Assembly: GCF_932276165.1 (NCBI RefSeq)
Contig: NC_064008.1
Location: 6,329,001 to 6,393,000 of the forward strand
Direction: 5' to 3'
Origin: Plutella xylostella
Taxonomy: Eukaryota > Arthropoda > Insecta > Lepidoptera > Plutellidae
DNA: 64,000 bases
Position numbers and translations under genes: made by a program. The notes under the pieces were generated by a model that ran no database searches, was not told where the DNA came from, and worked only from the letters and a program-made list of their open reading frames with translations. Shown in pieces: positions 21,071-30,749 of this stretch. How positions within the stretch are numbered: the stretch's first letter is position 1; every line of letters begins with the position of its first letter.

Positions 21071-23929
21071 CTACGCTATTTTTAAGTTAGAAATAATTTT
21101 TTTCTTAAAATTAATGAGTTTTTCGCTAAATATATCAGTTATATGATGTGATTTATTGTAACTTTCGCAAGCTCTTATAGCGAAGCGGTTTTTAGTATAG
21201 TTACTACTACAGTTTTTAATAACAAAGGTCTTTGGATGGCGAGAGTTGCCTTTACAGTACAAAGCCATTTTACCAAGTAGGTATGGACTGTCAATATGGT
21301 TGTTGATAATTTTGTGCAAAAACATCTGGTCTCTCATGTCACGGCGGGTTTCAAGTGAAAGAAAAGAGTTGGTATCGAAATTTTTAAATTTGTATTTTAA
21401 ACGTTTAATGAATTTATTTTGTATTCTTTCAATATTGTATATGTGATTTTGGTATTGAGGGTTCCATACCGTCGATGCATATTCAAGTATGGACCTAACA
21501 AAAGAGTTAAAAAGCAAGATAAGAGTGGTGGGGCTTTTAAAATCTTTACTCTGTCTAAAAATAAAACCCAGCATCTTATATGCTTTTGCTGTAATTATAT
21601 CGTAGTGTCTCCGGAACGATAATTCACTATCGAGGTGGACTCCCAGGTCCCTCACCTCGGTTACCCTTCTTAAACTTATATCTTGAAAATTATAGTCATA
21701 TAAAATTTTGTTTTTTTTTCTTGTGAAAGATATGACACAACACTTATCGATATTAAGTTTAACTTTATTTTTATTGCAATACTGTATTAAATTATTTAAA
21801 TCTGCTTGTAAGTTATGACAATCGTCTAAAGAACTCACCTTCATAAATATTTTCGTGTCGTCAGCGTATAATAAAGAGTCGGAATTATTTAAAATATTAG
21901 TTACATCATTGATAAAAATATTGAAGAGAAGGGGGCCCAAGTGAGAGCCCTGGGGGACACCAGAAGAAATAGGGATAAAAGATGATAAGTATCCCTTAAA
22001 AGAAACTGCTTGCGACCTGTTCCTTAAGTAAGAATCTAGCCATCTCAGTAGGTTGCCGTGTATACCAAATAAATCGAGTTTTTTAACTAATATATTATGG
22101 GGAATTTTATCAAAAGCTTTTGAATAATCGGTATACACGGCATCCACCTGAAATCCGTTATCCATAGCATCCAATAAAATATCTATGTATTCACACAAAT
22201 TTGATTCTGTTGATTTCTGATTGATGAAACCATGTTGAGAATTTATCAGGTACGGTCTAACTGAAGGAAACATAACGTCGTATATAATTTTTTCGAATAA
22301 TTTTGGAATAACATTAAGCTTAGATATACCTCTATAGTTGTTAGCATTATGCTTATCACCGCCACCCTTGTAAATGGGAGTAACAAGAGACTGTTTCCAC
22401 TTAATTGGAACTATACAGGTCTCTAAAGACATCCTGAATAAGACCGTGATTGGAATTGCGAGTTCTTTATGACAGCGTCTTAGAAACAGGGGATGAAGAC
22501 CATCTGGGCCACATCCCTTAGAAGTATCTAGTTTTTTTAAATATTTTTCTACTGTATCAAAATTTATAGCTACAGTGCATAGTAATGTTGTGTTATTATA
22601 GTTACCTTCATAATCATCTAAATCGTTTACAGTGGATTCTTTTTCAAAAACTGAGTGGAAAAATTTGTTAAAAATATTTGCTATTGATTGACCGTCCGAA
22701 CCAACATTATTTTCATCCAAGTATATTGTGTCTGGGATTTCATTTATACTTTTTCTCGATTTTATGTACGACCAAAAATGTTTGGAGTTTATCTTTATAT
22801 TATCTTCTGCGTTAGAAATAAATCTGTCAAAGCACTCAGTTTCCATTTTTTTTTGTATTCGTCGCAGCGATGAGAAGTTTTCATAATCGGATAGCCTGCC
22901 GTATATTTTCCATTTTTTATGAACTTTATTTTTTTTATTTATTAAGCTTATTAACGGTTTTGAATACCACCTAGGATATTTCATCTCATCACGAACGACA
23001 CGACTAGGAATTAATCTATCTATAATTTCATTAACGACAGTATAAAAATTATCTACGGCAGCCTCAATGCAGTCTACAGATAAATGCTGATCCCAGTCAA
23101 CTGAAGCAAGAGCTGTGTTAACAGCATCATAGTCTGCAGCATGAAACCGTCGCACGGTGCGCGGGGCGGGCGGCAGCGCGGGGGGCGCGGGCGCGGCCAG
23201 CACGCGCGCGCGCAGCGGCGGGTGGTGCGCGTCCGCCGGCACCAGGCCCTCCGCACCCTCCACCGAGCAGCATATGTTAGATAAAACTAGATCGAGCATT
23301 CTGTTGTTATGATTCAACAAATAGTTATGTTGTAATAAATTACTAAAAGACATAAACGCAGAAATGTTGTAAGTTAGGGAATCCTCGGATGGATTATCTA
23401 AGACAAAACAATTAGAATTGTGATGGGACGGTAGCCATTTACCATATGTAATATTAAAATCACCAACAATAAAAACCTTATCGTCGGGAAATTCGATAAC
23501 TAAATCGGAAATAAATTCAAAAAATGTTAACTCTGAATTAATTTGGTCTACTGTATGGGGAAAGTAGCAACAATAAACACGTAATAAGTTTTTTCGAGGT
23601 GTTTCGGATAACAAAATATTAACGCAAGTAATATCGGCATCGGGCAGAGAAGGCGGTAGGCGCACATCTCGCGTGTCCACTCGGAGGTCGCGGTGCACGG
23701 CCACGAAGGTGCCGCCGCCTAGCAACATATTCCTACGTACGTAGTCCCGGTCTGTTCGGTATAAACTATAACGAGAATCCACTAGTTCGGTATCAAATAT
23801 GCCAGGTAACAGCCATGATTCACTAATACATATTAAATCGTATGTTACACTTAAAACGTTTCTAAGAAATACGTGTGTTTTTGTTCGTAACCCACGAACG
23901 TTTTGGTAGAAAACGTTAATCACAGTCAA
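21071..23929 (-). CDS. LINE ORF2: endonuclease-reverse transcriptase, 952 aa
   Basis: Non-LTR retrotransposon protein with an intact reading frame. The N-terminal apurinic-type endonuclease shows NVRGLRTKT, the catalytic SESWL near residue 37, VGDFN near 160 and a degenerate D-A-H-H-P. The reverse transcriptase shows KGCGPDGLHP, YRGISKLNVIPKLFEKII, TDYSKAFDKIPHN, SGVPQGSHLGPLLFNIFIND and the catalytic YADDTKIF near residue 690. The C-terminal region has the SILEYASTVWNPQ motif. The motif set fits the Jockey/CR1 group. Chosen start: the first Met before the endonuclease. No gag-like ORF1 is seen upstream, so the copy may be 5'-truncated. It sits in the intron upstream of Ig5, in the same orientation as Dscam. 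Confidence 0.93.
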   Translation of the reverse strand: MTVINVFYQNVRGLRTKTHVFLRNVLSVTYDLICISESWLLPGIFDTELVDSRYSLYRTDRDYVRRNMLLGGGTFVAVHRDLRVDTRDVRLPPSLPDADITCVNILLSETPRKNLLRVYCCYFPHTVDQINSELTFFEFISDLVIEFPDDKVFIVGDFNITYGKWLPSHHNSNCFVLDNPSEDSLTYNISAFMSFSNLLQHNYLLNHNNRMLDLVLSNICCSVEGAEGLVPADAHHPPLRARVLAAPAPPALPPAPRTVRRFHAADYDAVNTALASVDWDQHLSVDCIEAAVDNFYTVVNEIIDRLIPSRVVRDEMKYPRWYSKPLISLINKKNKVHKKWKIYGRLSDYENFSSLRRIQKKMETECFDRFISNAEDNIKINSKHFWSYIKSRKSINEIPDTIYLDENNVGSDGQSIANIFNKFFHSVFEKESTVNDLDDYEGNYNNTTLLCTVAINFDTVEKYLKKLDTSKGCGPDGLHPLFLRRCHKELAIPITVLFRMSLETCIVPIKWKQSLVTPIYKGGGDKHNANNYRGISKLNVIPKLFEKIIYDVMFPSVRPYLINSQHGFINQKSTESNLCEYIDILLDAMDNGFQVDAVYTDYSKAFDKIPHNILVKKLDLFGIHGNLLRWLDSYLRNRSQAVSFKGYLSSFIPISSGVPQGSHLGPLLFNIFINDVTNILNNSDSLLYADDTKIFMKVSSLDDCHNLQADLNNLIQYCNKNKVKLNIDKCCVISFTRKKNKILYDYNFQDISLRRVTEVRDLGVHLDSELSFRRHYDIITAKAYKMLGFIFRQSKDFKSPTTLILLFNSFVRSILEYASTVWNPQYQNHIYNIERIQNKFIKRLKYKFKNFDTNSFLSLETRRDMRDQMFLHKIINNHIDSPYLLGKMALYCKGNSRHPKTFVIKNCSSNYTKNRFAIRACESYNKSHHITDIFSEKLINFKKKIISNLKIA

Positions 23930-24729
23930 ATTGAAAAAATATAAAACACTTTAGAATCGTACATAATCCCAACAAAGACCAGATGTTTGCACAAAAAATA
24001 TCCACACCCGATTCAAAACAATGACCTAGTGTACATTTGAAATAAACAATTTTATTTTTTACGACAGTTATGTAATTAGGAAGGCATTTGCTAATCTTTA
24101 CTGAATCGCTTACTATTATGGTGTATAATCCATACATACTATAATAAAAGTTATATTGCAATAACATGCTAATTATTGGAGTTGAATTCACATAATACGA
24201 TAAGAAATATATCCGATAAACAAAGACATTCAATGAACGGCGAGGCAATAGCGGATGACCGCTCGCTATGACAAAACAAGTTAAACTGTTAAATGGATAG
24301 AAAAAATCAATGCAATTATATATGAGCTTTAAGGCATACAGCGCAAGATTTATAATAACTTGGAGGGCGTTATGAGCAGTTAAGGTACTTCTAAAGTTCC
24401 ATTGCTGCGTTGCAACGTCAGCGCTGTAATAAAATATTTTTATGACAGTTCCTTTCCGTCTACGGGACGCAATACAGCGCAACGCACCAATGGGGTCTCA
24501 CCGCTCAGTGATAATGCAACGCATACACAATGCCAGCACCCCGCTCTATCTAGCCAAAGCTCGTGTGGCGTAGCCCTTATCAATGTGGCCAAAAGGTAAG
24601 TAACCACCTATCGGTATCTTACGTATCGCAACAAACGCATTGTCAAAGTCAAAATCAAATGTTTTTATTCATCGTATAAAAAATATAAAATTTTCTGATG
24701 AACGTAAATTTTTACACACTACTCTCATC

Positions 24730-24845
24730 AAGAAACGGCGTCGGCAGTGCCGATGAAGTGGACGCACTCGTGTGAGTTACTATGCAAAGAATACTGAATA
24801 CGATGCGTCCGTTGCGGATGCTGAAAGGTGGACGCTTACCTTTAT
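24730..24845. mobile_element. MITE, GTAAGC family (half copy)
   Basis: Right end GGTGGACGCTTACCTTTATT preceded by GATGCGTCCGTTGCGGATGC; the left part has GTCGGCAGTGCCGATGAAG. The left terminus is not clear. Confidence 0.45.
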
Positions 24846-24881
24846 TCTGCCTGAGCATACGTACAGCACATCCTTCCTAGT

Positions 24882-25131
24882 CAACCGAATGGCGTAGTGG
24901 TTAGTGACCCTGACTACTGAGCCGAAGGTCCCGGGTTCGATTCCCGGCTGGGGCAGATATTTGTTTAAACACAGATATTTGTTCTCAGGTCTTGGGTGTG
25001 CCCGTAAAATGGCAATAGGCCCGCCCCCTATTACATTGGGACTAACATAACACTCTTTCGAAAAGTGGGTGCAGCAATGCACCTCTGCCTACCCCGCAAG
25101 GGAGTACATTAGTACAAGGCGTGAGTGCGTA
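24882..25131 (+). mobile_element. tRNA-headed SINE, full length, type-1 tail
   Basis: Head with GGCGTAGTGGTTAGTGACCC and GGTTCGATTCCCGGCTGGGG; body with GTGCCCGTAAAATGG, CCGCCCCCTATTACATTGGG and GTGCAGCAATGCACCTCTGC, followed by a T-rich run. Copies: 52362-52609 and 56889-57136 (minus) and a tail at 635-775. Confidence 0.85.
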
Positions 25132-25433
25132 TTTTTTTTTTATTTTTTTTTTTCATACGTACAGCTTCCTTTAACCCCGTATAACTCTACCTTTATCTTT
25201 CCCACGCCGCATTTACGACCGCTAAGTCATAAATTCACGCTCGATTAGAATTTATGCACCGCCACGCCACCGCCCGTGTTTAGTGGTAATTTCATTAATC
25301 TTAGTTTTAATTAATGCGTCGTTAAACTATGCTTTAAACTGCTGTAAAGTATGTTTTGCATTCTTAGCAAATTAATTGTGTTGGCGTTTTGTGTGTATTT
25401 TGTTGAGGAGCTCTTACATTGTGTAAACTTTAA

Positions 25434-25820
25434 CGAGAAATGAAAAAGTTCCACTTAGGTACAAAATTTACACACCAAATGACCCCATATTTTTAAATCG
25501 TTTTAGAACTTGATCATAATATGTATATTTTCTGTAGGTAATATTATTCTCATGCGCTGTTTAATTTAATTTATATTTTAGAGGGCGTCATTATGTCAGA
25601 ATAAGTGCCAATTTCTCCATAGTCGGTTATCTAACCGACAGGGATTGATTTATAAATTAAACATCATCTCCACCATATAAAATTCATGACAGATGTGTCA
25701 AAAGTCAACCACTACTCCCTGGTTATGCTCTAACCGACTATGGAGAAAATGGCGCATATCTGTTTAGGGGTTATTTGGTGCTATTGTCTATAGAACTTTT
25801 TCATTCCTCGTAAGTGTAGT
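25434..25820. mobile_element. MITE (CACTCACG family) interrupted by another MITE
   Basis: Outer ends AAATGAAAAAGTTCCACTTA and GAACTTTTTCATTCCTCGTA enclose a complete 25606-25754 element of the CCATAGTC family, so the latter inserted later. Confidence 0.6.
25606..25754. mobile_element. MITE, CCATAGTC family (nested copy)
   Basis: Ends TGCCAATTTCTCCATAGTCG and CGACTATGGAGAAAATGGCG, centre GACAGATGTGTCAAAAGTCA. Confidence 0.75.
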
Positions 25821-27299
25821 TTAGGGTTAACTTAGGGTTAAGTATTCACATGCACTAGCCGCAACTTCATGTCAAACAAACACTACAAATCGCTTCTCCA
25901 ACAAACTACCGGCGATATGAATAGCTAAAACTGTGCTGAACTCCAGTTTTGAATGTAACAGTCTGTGGAGCGGGCAGTAGCGTGCATCTAGGATTGCAAT
26001 TTAATAATAAGTACCAAGTAAGGTTCGCTGGAATAAATAGCTTTTTGGCAATAAGCCCGCTTTTGTTAGCTCTGTTACGGATGTTTCATTTGTGATCTAT
26101 ATATGCTGTGTTTAGTGCACAATAAAGTGTTCATAAATAGATAAATACTTCAGTTATATATTTATGAATAGTTACTCTACAATACAGCCGTAATGAACTA
26201 TATTTTCCGATACACTAAGTTCGATACATAAAGTATACTTCAGTAGGTATATTAAATTCATACTTTTTATGGAATTCTGGACGGTATATTTCTTGAGAAA
26301 AAATATTAAGTATTATTATTTACATTATATAATAGGCTATACCATAAACGGTTACGCTAAAAAGCCTATAACATACAGGCAACCAACCTAGTCTATAGTA
26401 AGTATTGCAACAATGTCTTTGAACCTCCGCTTCTGTTTGTGGCTGTGCCGCGGGGCTATGCGAGCTCACGTCGGGGAACTATGAGCGTGGCTCAAATCAC
26501 TGGAATATTTTATAGATTTCACAAGTTGCGGCCGCGTCGCCACTGCTAGCTATGTGTGCTGTGGAATTTAGTGGGAGGTTTTGGGTATAATATGGAGAAT
26601 TTGGGTATTTATAAACTAGTTCAAATGCACCGGATTATTATAGGTAGGTAGATAGATAATAATATAGTGTTTAGAAAATGCGGGCTATTATTAAGTTTAA
26701 ATCCACTGCTTAAATTTTTGTACCAATCGTCATTGGTAATGTTTCAACAACATCCTGTACCTATGTGCTAAATCTGGTTTCCTCGTGAAGTTTGCCTTCA
26801 TCGTAAGAGCACGTGGGTACAAGTGATTTCATTATTCGAATATTTGCTTATCATATGTTTTCAAAATGTTTAGAACTGGATATATCCTTATTCGTGCGGC
26901 GTATCCGTGTAGTAAATTCATTTATGCATGCTCTTTTCTATCATTTTGTCTTCAAAGAACAATTCGAAAACATACTTACTAGCTTTCAGTGCAACCCGGC
27001 CTTTCAGCTTCGCCTAATATCGAGGCTACGTGCACCAGAACCAGCATAATATGATGTATGTTTTGTTAGCTAACTGGTCTAACTATGTAGGTACGAAATA
27101 GCTTTGACCATGTTTGCAGCAGCGTGCTATGTAACAACGCGCCCTTATGTTGCGTTGGAATTGTTTTGGTTGAATACTGCACGGGTTGATTTTGAAATTG
27201 TGTGATTTTAGCGGTTGGGCTTGATTTATTATGTATACCTATGTACGGTATGAAAAAATATTATATACTGGTTAATGGTAAGCGAAAGGTAAACATAAT

Positions 27300-27452
27300 G
27301 TGGGACGCCCTCCGGCTAGAGGGGTGACGACTTGCGAAAGGTGGCTGGTAATGATTTGATGCGGAAAGCTATAGATTGCATCCAGTGGCGGGCTTTGGGA
27401 AAGGCCTACGTCCAGCAGTGGACTGCTATAGGCTGATGATGATGGTGATGAT
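27300..27452 (+). repeat. LINE C-terminal/3'-end fragment
   Basis: Plus strand reads MRKAIDCIQWRALGKAYVQQ then WTAIG and a stop, followed by a GATGATGATGG tail. This R/K-W-R...A-Y-V-Q-Q-W-T ending is common at the C-terminus of lepidopteran LINE proteins. Similar fragments: 42215-42372 and 55815-55963. Confidence 0.6.
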
Positions 27453-27632
27453 TATGGTAAGACCATTTAAATATTATTATAAAACTACATTCAATTTGGT
27501 TAGCGCTTTTTGAAATTACGCAATTACAGGCAGATATACATTATTAGTAAGTAAATACTTATAACAAAAACGTATGCAATATTACGTACTTTTTACTAAC
27601 TTTATTTTTTACTTAAATTAGAAGTTACATAC

Positions 27633-27672
27633 CTGGATATGAATCCATTATAGACATCTGTTTCTGCGGCAT
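27633..27672 (-). CDS. Candidate 40-nt micro-exon upstream of Ig5
   Basis: A 40-nt stretch sits between a good acceptor (TTTTTCATAG) and donor (GTATGT). Read with two carried-in bases it gives AAETDVYNGFIS and leaves AG, which joins in frame to the first base of the 18410-18554 exon. The start resembles the G-D-A-A linker found between Ig4 and Ig5 of insect Dscams. The joining intron would be about 9 kb and contains the 21 kb LINE. Phase fit and splice sites are the only evidence, so a chance match is possible. Confidence 0.35.
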
Positions 27673-27760
27673 CTATGAAAAATAAAGAAGGTTTGTTAAT
27701 AACTTATTATTTAATATCCCCCAATCAATAGAAAATGCAAAGGTCTTTTAGCTAACGTCT

Positions 27761-27926
27761 AGTAAGCATTCCAACTTTCAGCATCGTACGCAACGGACGC
27801 ATATCATTCAGTAAGCTTACTTATTAAACTAATTCTTTTGTACAGAAATTCACACAGGTGCGTCCACATTTATTACAATCCGTTCGGTCCGATACGAACG
27901 ATACAGATACGTGGACGCTTACCTTT
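27761..27926. mobile_element. MITE, GTAAGC family (copy)
   Basis: Left AGTAAGCATTCCAACTTTCA, right GTGGACGCTTACCTTTAA, with an internal CGCAACGGACGCATA. Lies beside the candidate micro-exon. Confidence 0.6.
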
Positions 27927-28053
27927 AATCGACACGTAGCATGGAGCAGAAACTATCGATTTTATTTACGGAACCCATTATAATATAAAAATTACTACAG
28001 AAATGGTGATGAAGCACCTCTGCATACCTTCCAAGGGACTACATCAGTACGGT

Positions 28054-28133
28054 CAGGTGCAGATAAACCTGACCCCCCTCTCATAATAACAATGCTTCTG
28101 AGTTAGGTCAGGTTTCTCTGCCCCTTACTGTAC
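28054..28133. repeat. CAGAGAAACCTGACC hairpin
   Basis: About 75 bp palindrome, GATAAACCTGACCCCCCTC against GGTCAGGTTTCTCTGCCCC, also found inside the MITE at 17976-18178. Confidence 0.5.
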
Positions 28134-29206
28134 AAAGTCTATGTTATGTTATAAGTTCCAAGTTAGAACAGGGCCTACACCTAGGCTAGTTGGCTAGCCC
28201 AGATTCAGTCGGGAATTCACTGTAGGTAAATACAACCGAGCAACTTTCAAAGTGGGAACTTCTAAGCGCTTGCCAATGGAAATAAACTTGTATTCTTCTA
28301 ATCCACCTAGCTTTTCCATTTCCCAGAATAGTTTACTCCAGTGATATTGCCAAAAGCGCATTCGATCTAACCAACATCCTAAACCATTTATGCTAAAATA
28401 AATTCGTTGAACCAACATTGTAATTCTAAATCATTTATGCCTAATATCTAATTACCAACATTTATATCTAATAACCAACGTTAAAAAACCCCGACACAAG
28501 TCACATAACTTATTAAAGGCTAAGCCGTTTTTTATAAAATATAACTATGAACACTTATAACGCCCCTCTTTTTAACGGATGTTAAAAATAAGGTCAGTGA
28601 TGAAAATTAAATAGTGGTCATCTTATCTTCGGTGACTATAACAACAGATAGACTAGGATTTGTCACCGTGGTGAACGGATTGGTCAGGTGTCAGTCATCA
28701 GTCAGAAGCTGACTATTTTTTTAATGTTGTCATTTTTATTTTGCCCTTTAACTTACCTCAGCGGTAAATATACCTACCTACAAATGAATCTACGATTTCA
28801 ACCGTTTTACGGCGCATTCAGTATTCGTTTTTTTATTTATTTTTTAGTTGCGAAGCTGAATTTCACTCGGCCTTGTTGCTGAGAGCGAATTTCAGGGATT
28901 TTTCAGGGTTCCTGAATCTTAATTATTCAAATTTTTGCTTTATATTTTTTATTGCATACCTTTTCTGAGTAAAATACAGCACAATATTGCGTATATTTGC
29001 GTATTTCAGTTGCAGAAACAAATTCATGAGCAATGAAAAAGTTGCATTGCTCGTGACGTGAGTGTACTTAATCTTTTCGGTCTTCTGGTGGGAAATTACT
29101 GGTAAAATCAGTGGTCAGTTTCTAAAGATGATTTAGAATCGTGATAGACTCTTGTAAGTTGTAATACCTACATCTTGTCACAGTAGGCATTTCGAGTTAA
29201 AATATA

Positions 29207-29536
29207 TGTTAGCTTGGTACTATAGAAGATGCTGAAAATAAGACACTCAGGAAGTTTGAAGTAAAATACTTTTATAAGGAACACAAACTATTCAAAAAGG
29301 AATCTAATAACAAACAGAAGTCTTTTAAAAGTTATTCTTGTTTTTTCTGCCATCTTGAATTGAATGAATCCGCATGAATCCCGTGACCGGCCAGTCAATG
29401 CGAATCACAGACAATATAGAAACTAAATGAACTAAAGAACAACTCCTAGCTACATCTAGTAATCCGGCCGGACCTATGATGAAATAAGTAGCTTGATATT
29501 AGTAAAGAATAGCATTGGTAAATTTAAACGCTAACA
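29207..29536. repeat. Left 330-bp terminal direct repeat (LTR)
   Basis: TGTTAGCTTGG... to ...TTTAAACGCTAACA, with 7-bp inverted ends. Preceded by TATA. Confidence 0.85.
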
Positions 29537-29921
29537 GTCGGCCGTCCTGTTATTGGGAATGTCCCCATTCCCTGTCGGCCATTCGAACGCTAACTAACAA
29601 GTTCTAAATTTATGTTAACAAACTGAATGAATTAGCAAAATTAATAAAGTTATTATATCTATGCGGTGATATTAAATGCACTTAGCAATCATAATTAAAA
29701 CAAAACTCAAAGAGACTATAAGTAATTAGTAAACCATATTCCGGCTGTTCTTATTGATGTACTTAATGCTGGTCTGACGCTGGTCTGCTACGCTGCAACG
29801 TTGCTAGGTGAATTTTTGGTCGGCTACACTGTATGTTCATTGTTCCTCAGAATCTGAAATAGGTACACAAATTATATATTAATTAGTTGTTTTTTTTTTT
29901 TTTTTTTTGTTTATTGTTCTA

Positions 29922-30075
29922 CTGCTGGACAGTGGCCTCCTTATTAGTGTTCTACTGCTGGACAATGGCCTCCTTATTGTTGTTCTACTGCTGGACAATG
30001 GCCTTCTTATTAGTGTTCTACTGCTGGACAATGGCCTCCTTATTAGTCTTCTACTGCTGGACAATGGCCTCGTAG
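29922..30075. repeat. Tandem repeat, about 34 bp, five units
   Basis: Five units around CTACTGCTGGACAATGGCCT separated by CCTTATTAGTG-type linkers, preceded by a T run. The core matches the LINE C-terminal motif TGCTGGACATAGGCC seen elsewhere in the window. Confidence 0.85.
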
Positions 30076-30289
30076 CAGAATAAATCAAATTAATTCGTAC
30101 GAGTAGGTAAATTAAATAGTGATTATTTGAATATTGATATGATTTTGTTTCTGATATAATTTTTAAAATTTAAACATAATCTTTATTTATTTTGAGTAAC
30201 ATTAAAGTGAAAGAAAGTATTATTATACTTAATAAGAGTATTATAAGAAATATAGGCTTAGTTTACATATAAAATGTCACTAGTATTGT

Positions 30290-30700
30290 GGGTACCGCTT
30301 GTGCTTCGGCATACCAGTCACAACCCAGTGTGAGTACCGCTTGCACATCGGCATACCAGCCACATATACTCGGACAACATACTTACTCTTTATCAGATAA
30401 ATAGTATAGTGGGTACCGCTTGTGCTTCGGCATACCATTCACAACCCAGTGTGAGCACCGCTTGCACTTCGGCATACCAGCCACTATATACTAATTATCA
30501 TTAGGTGAGCACCGCTTGTGCTTCGGCATACCATTCACAACCCTGTGTGAGCACCGCTTGCACTTCGGCATACCATTCACCTTTTATTATAACAATATTA
30601 AAGTGTGTGTATTATCATTCAGTGAGTACCGCTTGTGCTTCGGCATACCAATCACATCCTTGTGTGAGCACCGCTTGCACTTCAGCATACCATTCAACTT
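30290..30700. repeat. Doublet repeat array, eight 23-mers
   Basis: Eight copies of ACCGCTTGTGCTTCGGCATA plus CCA, as four doublets alternating GTGC and CAC-type centres. Units within a doublet are 42 bases apart; doublets are 95-120 apart with variable AT-rich spacers. On the minus strand each doublet is open and reads WYAEVQAVLT, a four-residue link, then WYAEAQAVLT (or VPT). Confidence 0.85.
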
Positions 30701-30749
30701 CATTTATCGGAACAATACTGTTCGGTCATCCATTCTCATAATATATTTA

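Larger units (their letters stand above)
25132..27300. other. Intronic or intergenic stretch with nested MITEs
   Basis: Holds the nested elements at 25434-25820. The remainder (25,820-27,300) shows no exon signature on either strand and no clear repeat copy. Confidence 0.5.

Noticed and set aside
23916..24482. 188-codon minus-strand frame upstream of the first LINE, considered as ORF1 (gag)
   Set aside because: No cysteine-histidine knuckles, no gag-like composition, overlapping a different frame; hydrophobic AT-rich translation looks random.
24895..24955. tRNA genes suggested by A-box and B-box sequences (also at 20,395, 38,880, 41,345, 53,810, and minus copies at 50.2, 52.6 and 57.1 kb)
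   Set aside because: They are followed by shared SINE bodies, occur repeatedly and do not fold into a full cloverleaf with a proper acceptor stem.
28194..28418. 74-codon minus-strand frame ending LYLPTVNSRLNLG
   Set aside because: No family recognised, no splice or promoter context; could be decayed mobile-element coding but cannot be supported.
30290..30700. CRISPR-like look of regularly spaced 23-mers
   Set aside because: Eukaryotic context, paired spacing with AT-rich variable gaps, inside an LTR-type element; no cas genes.
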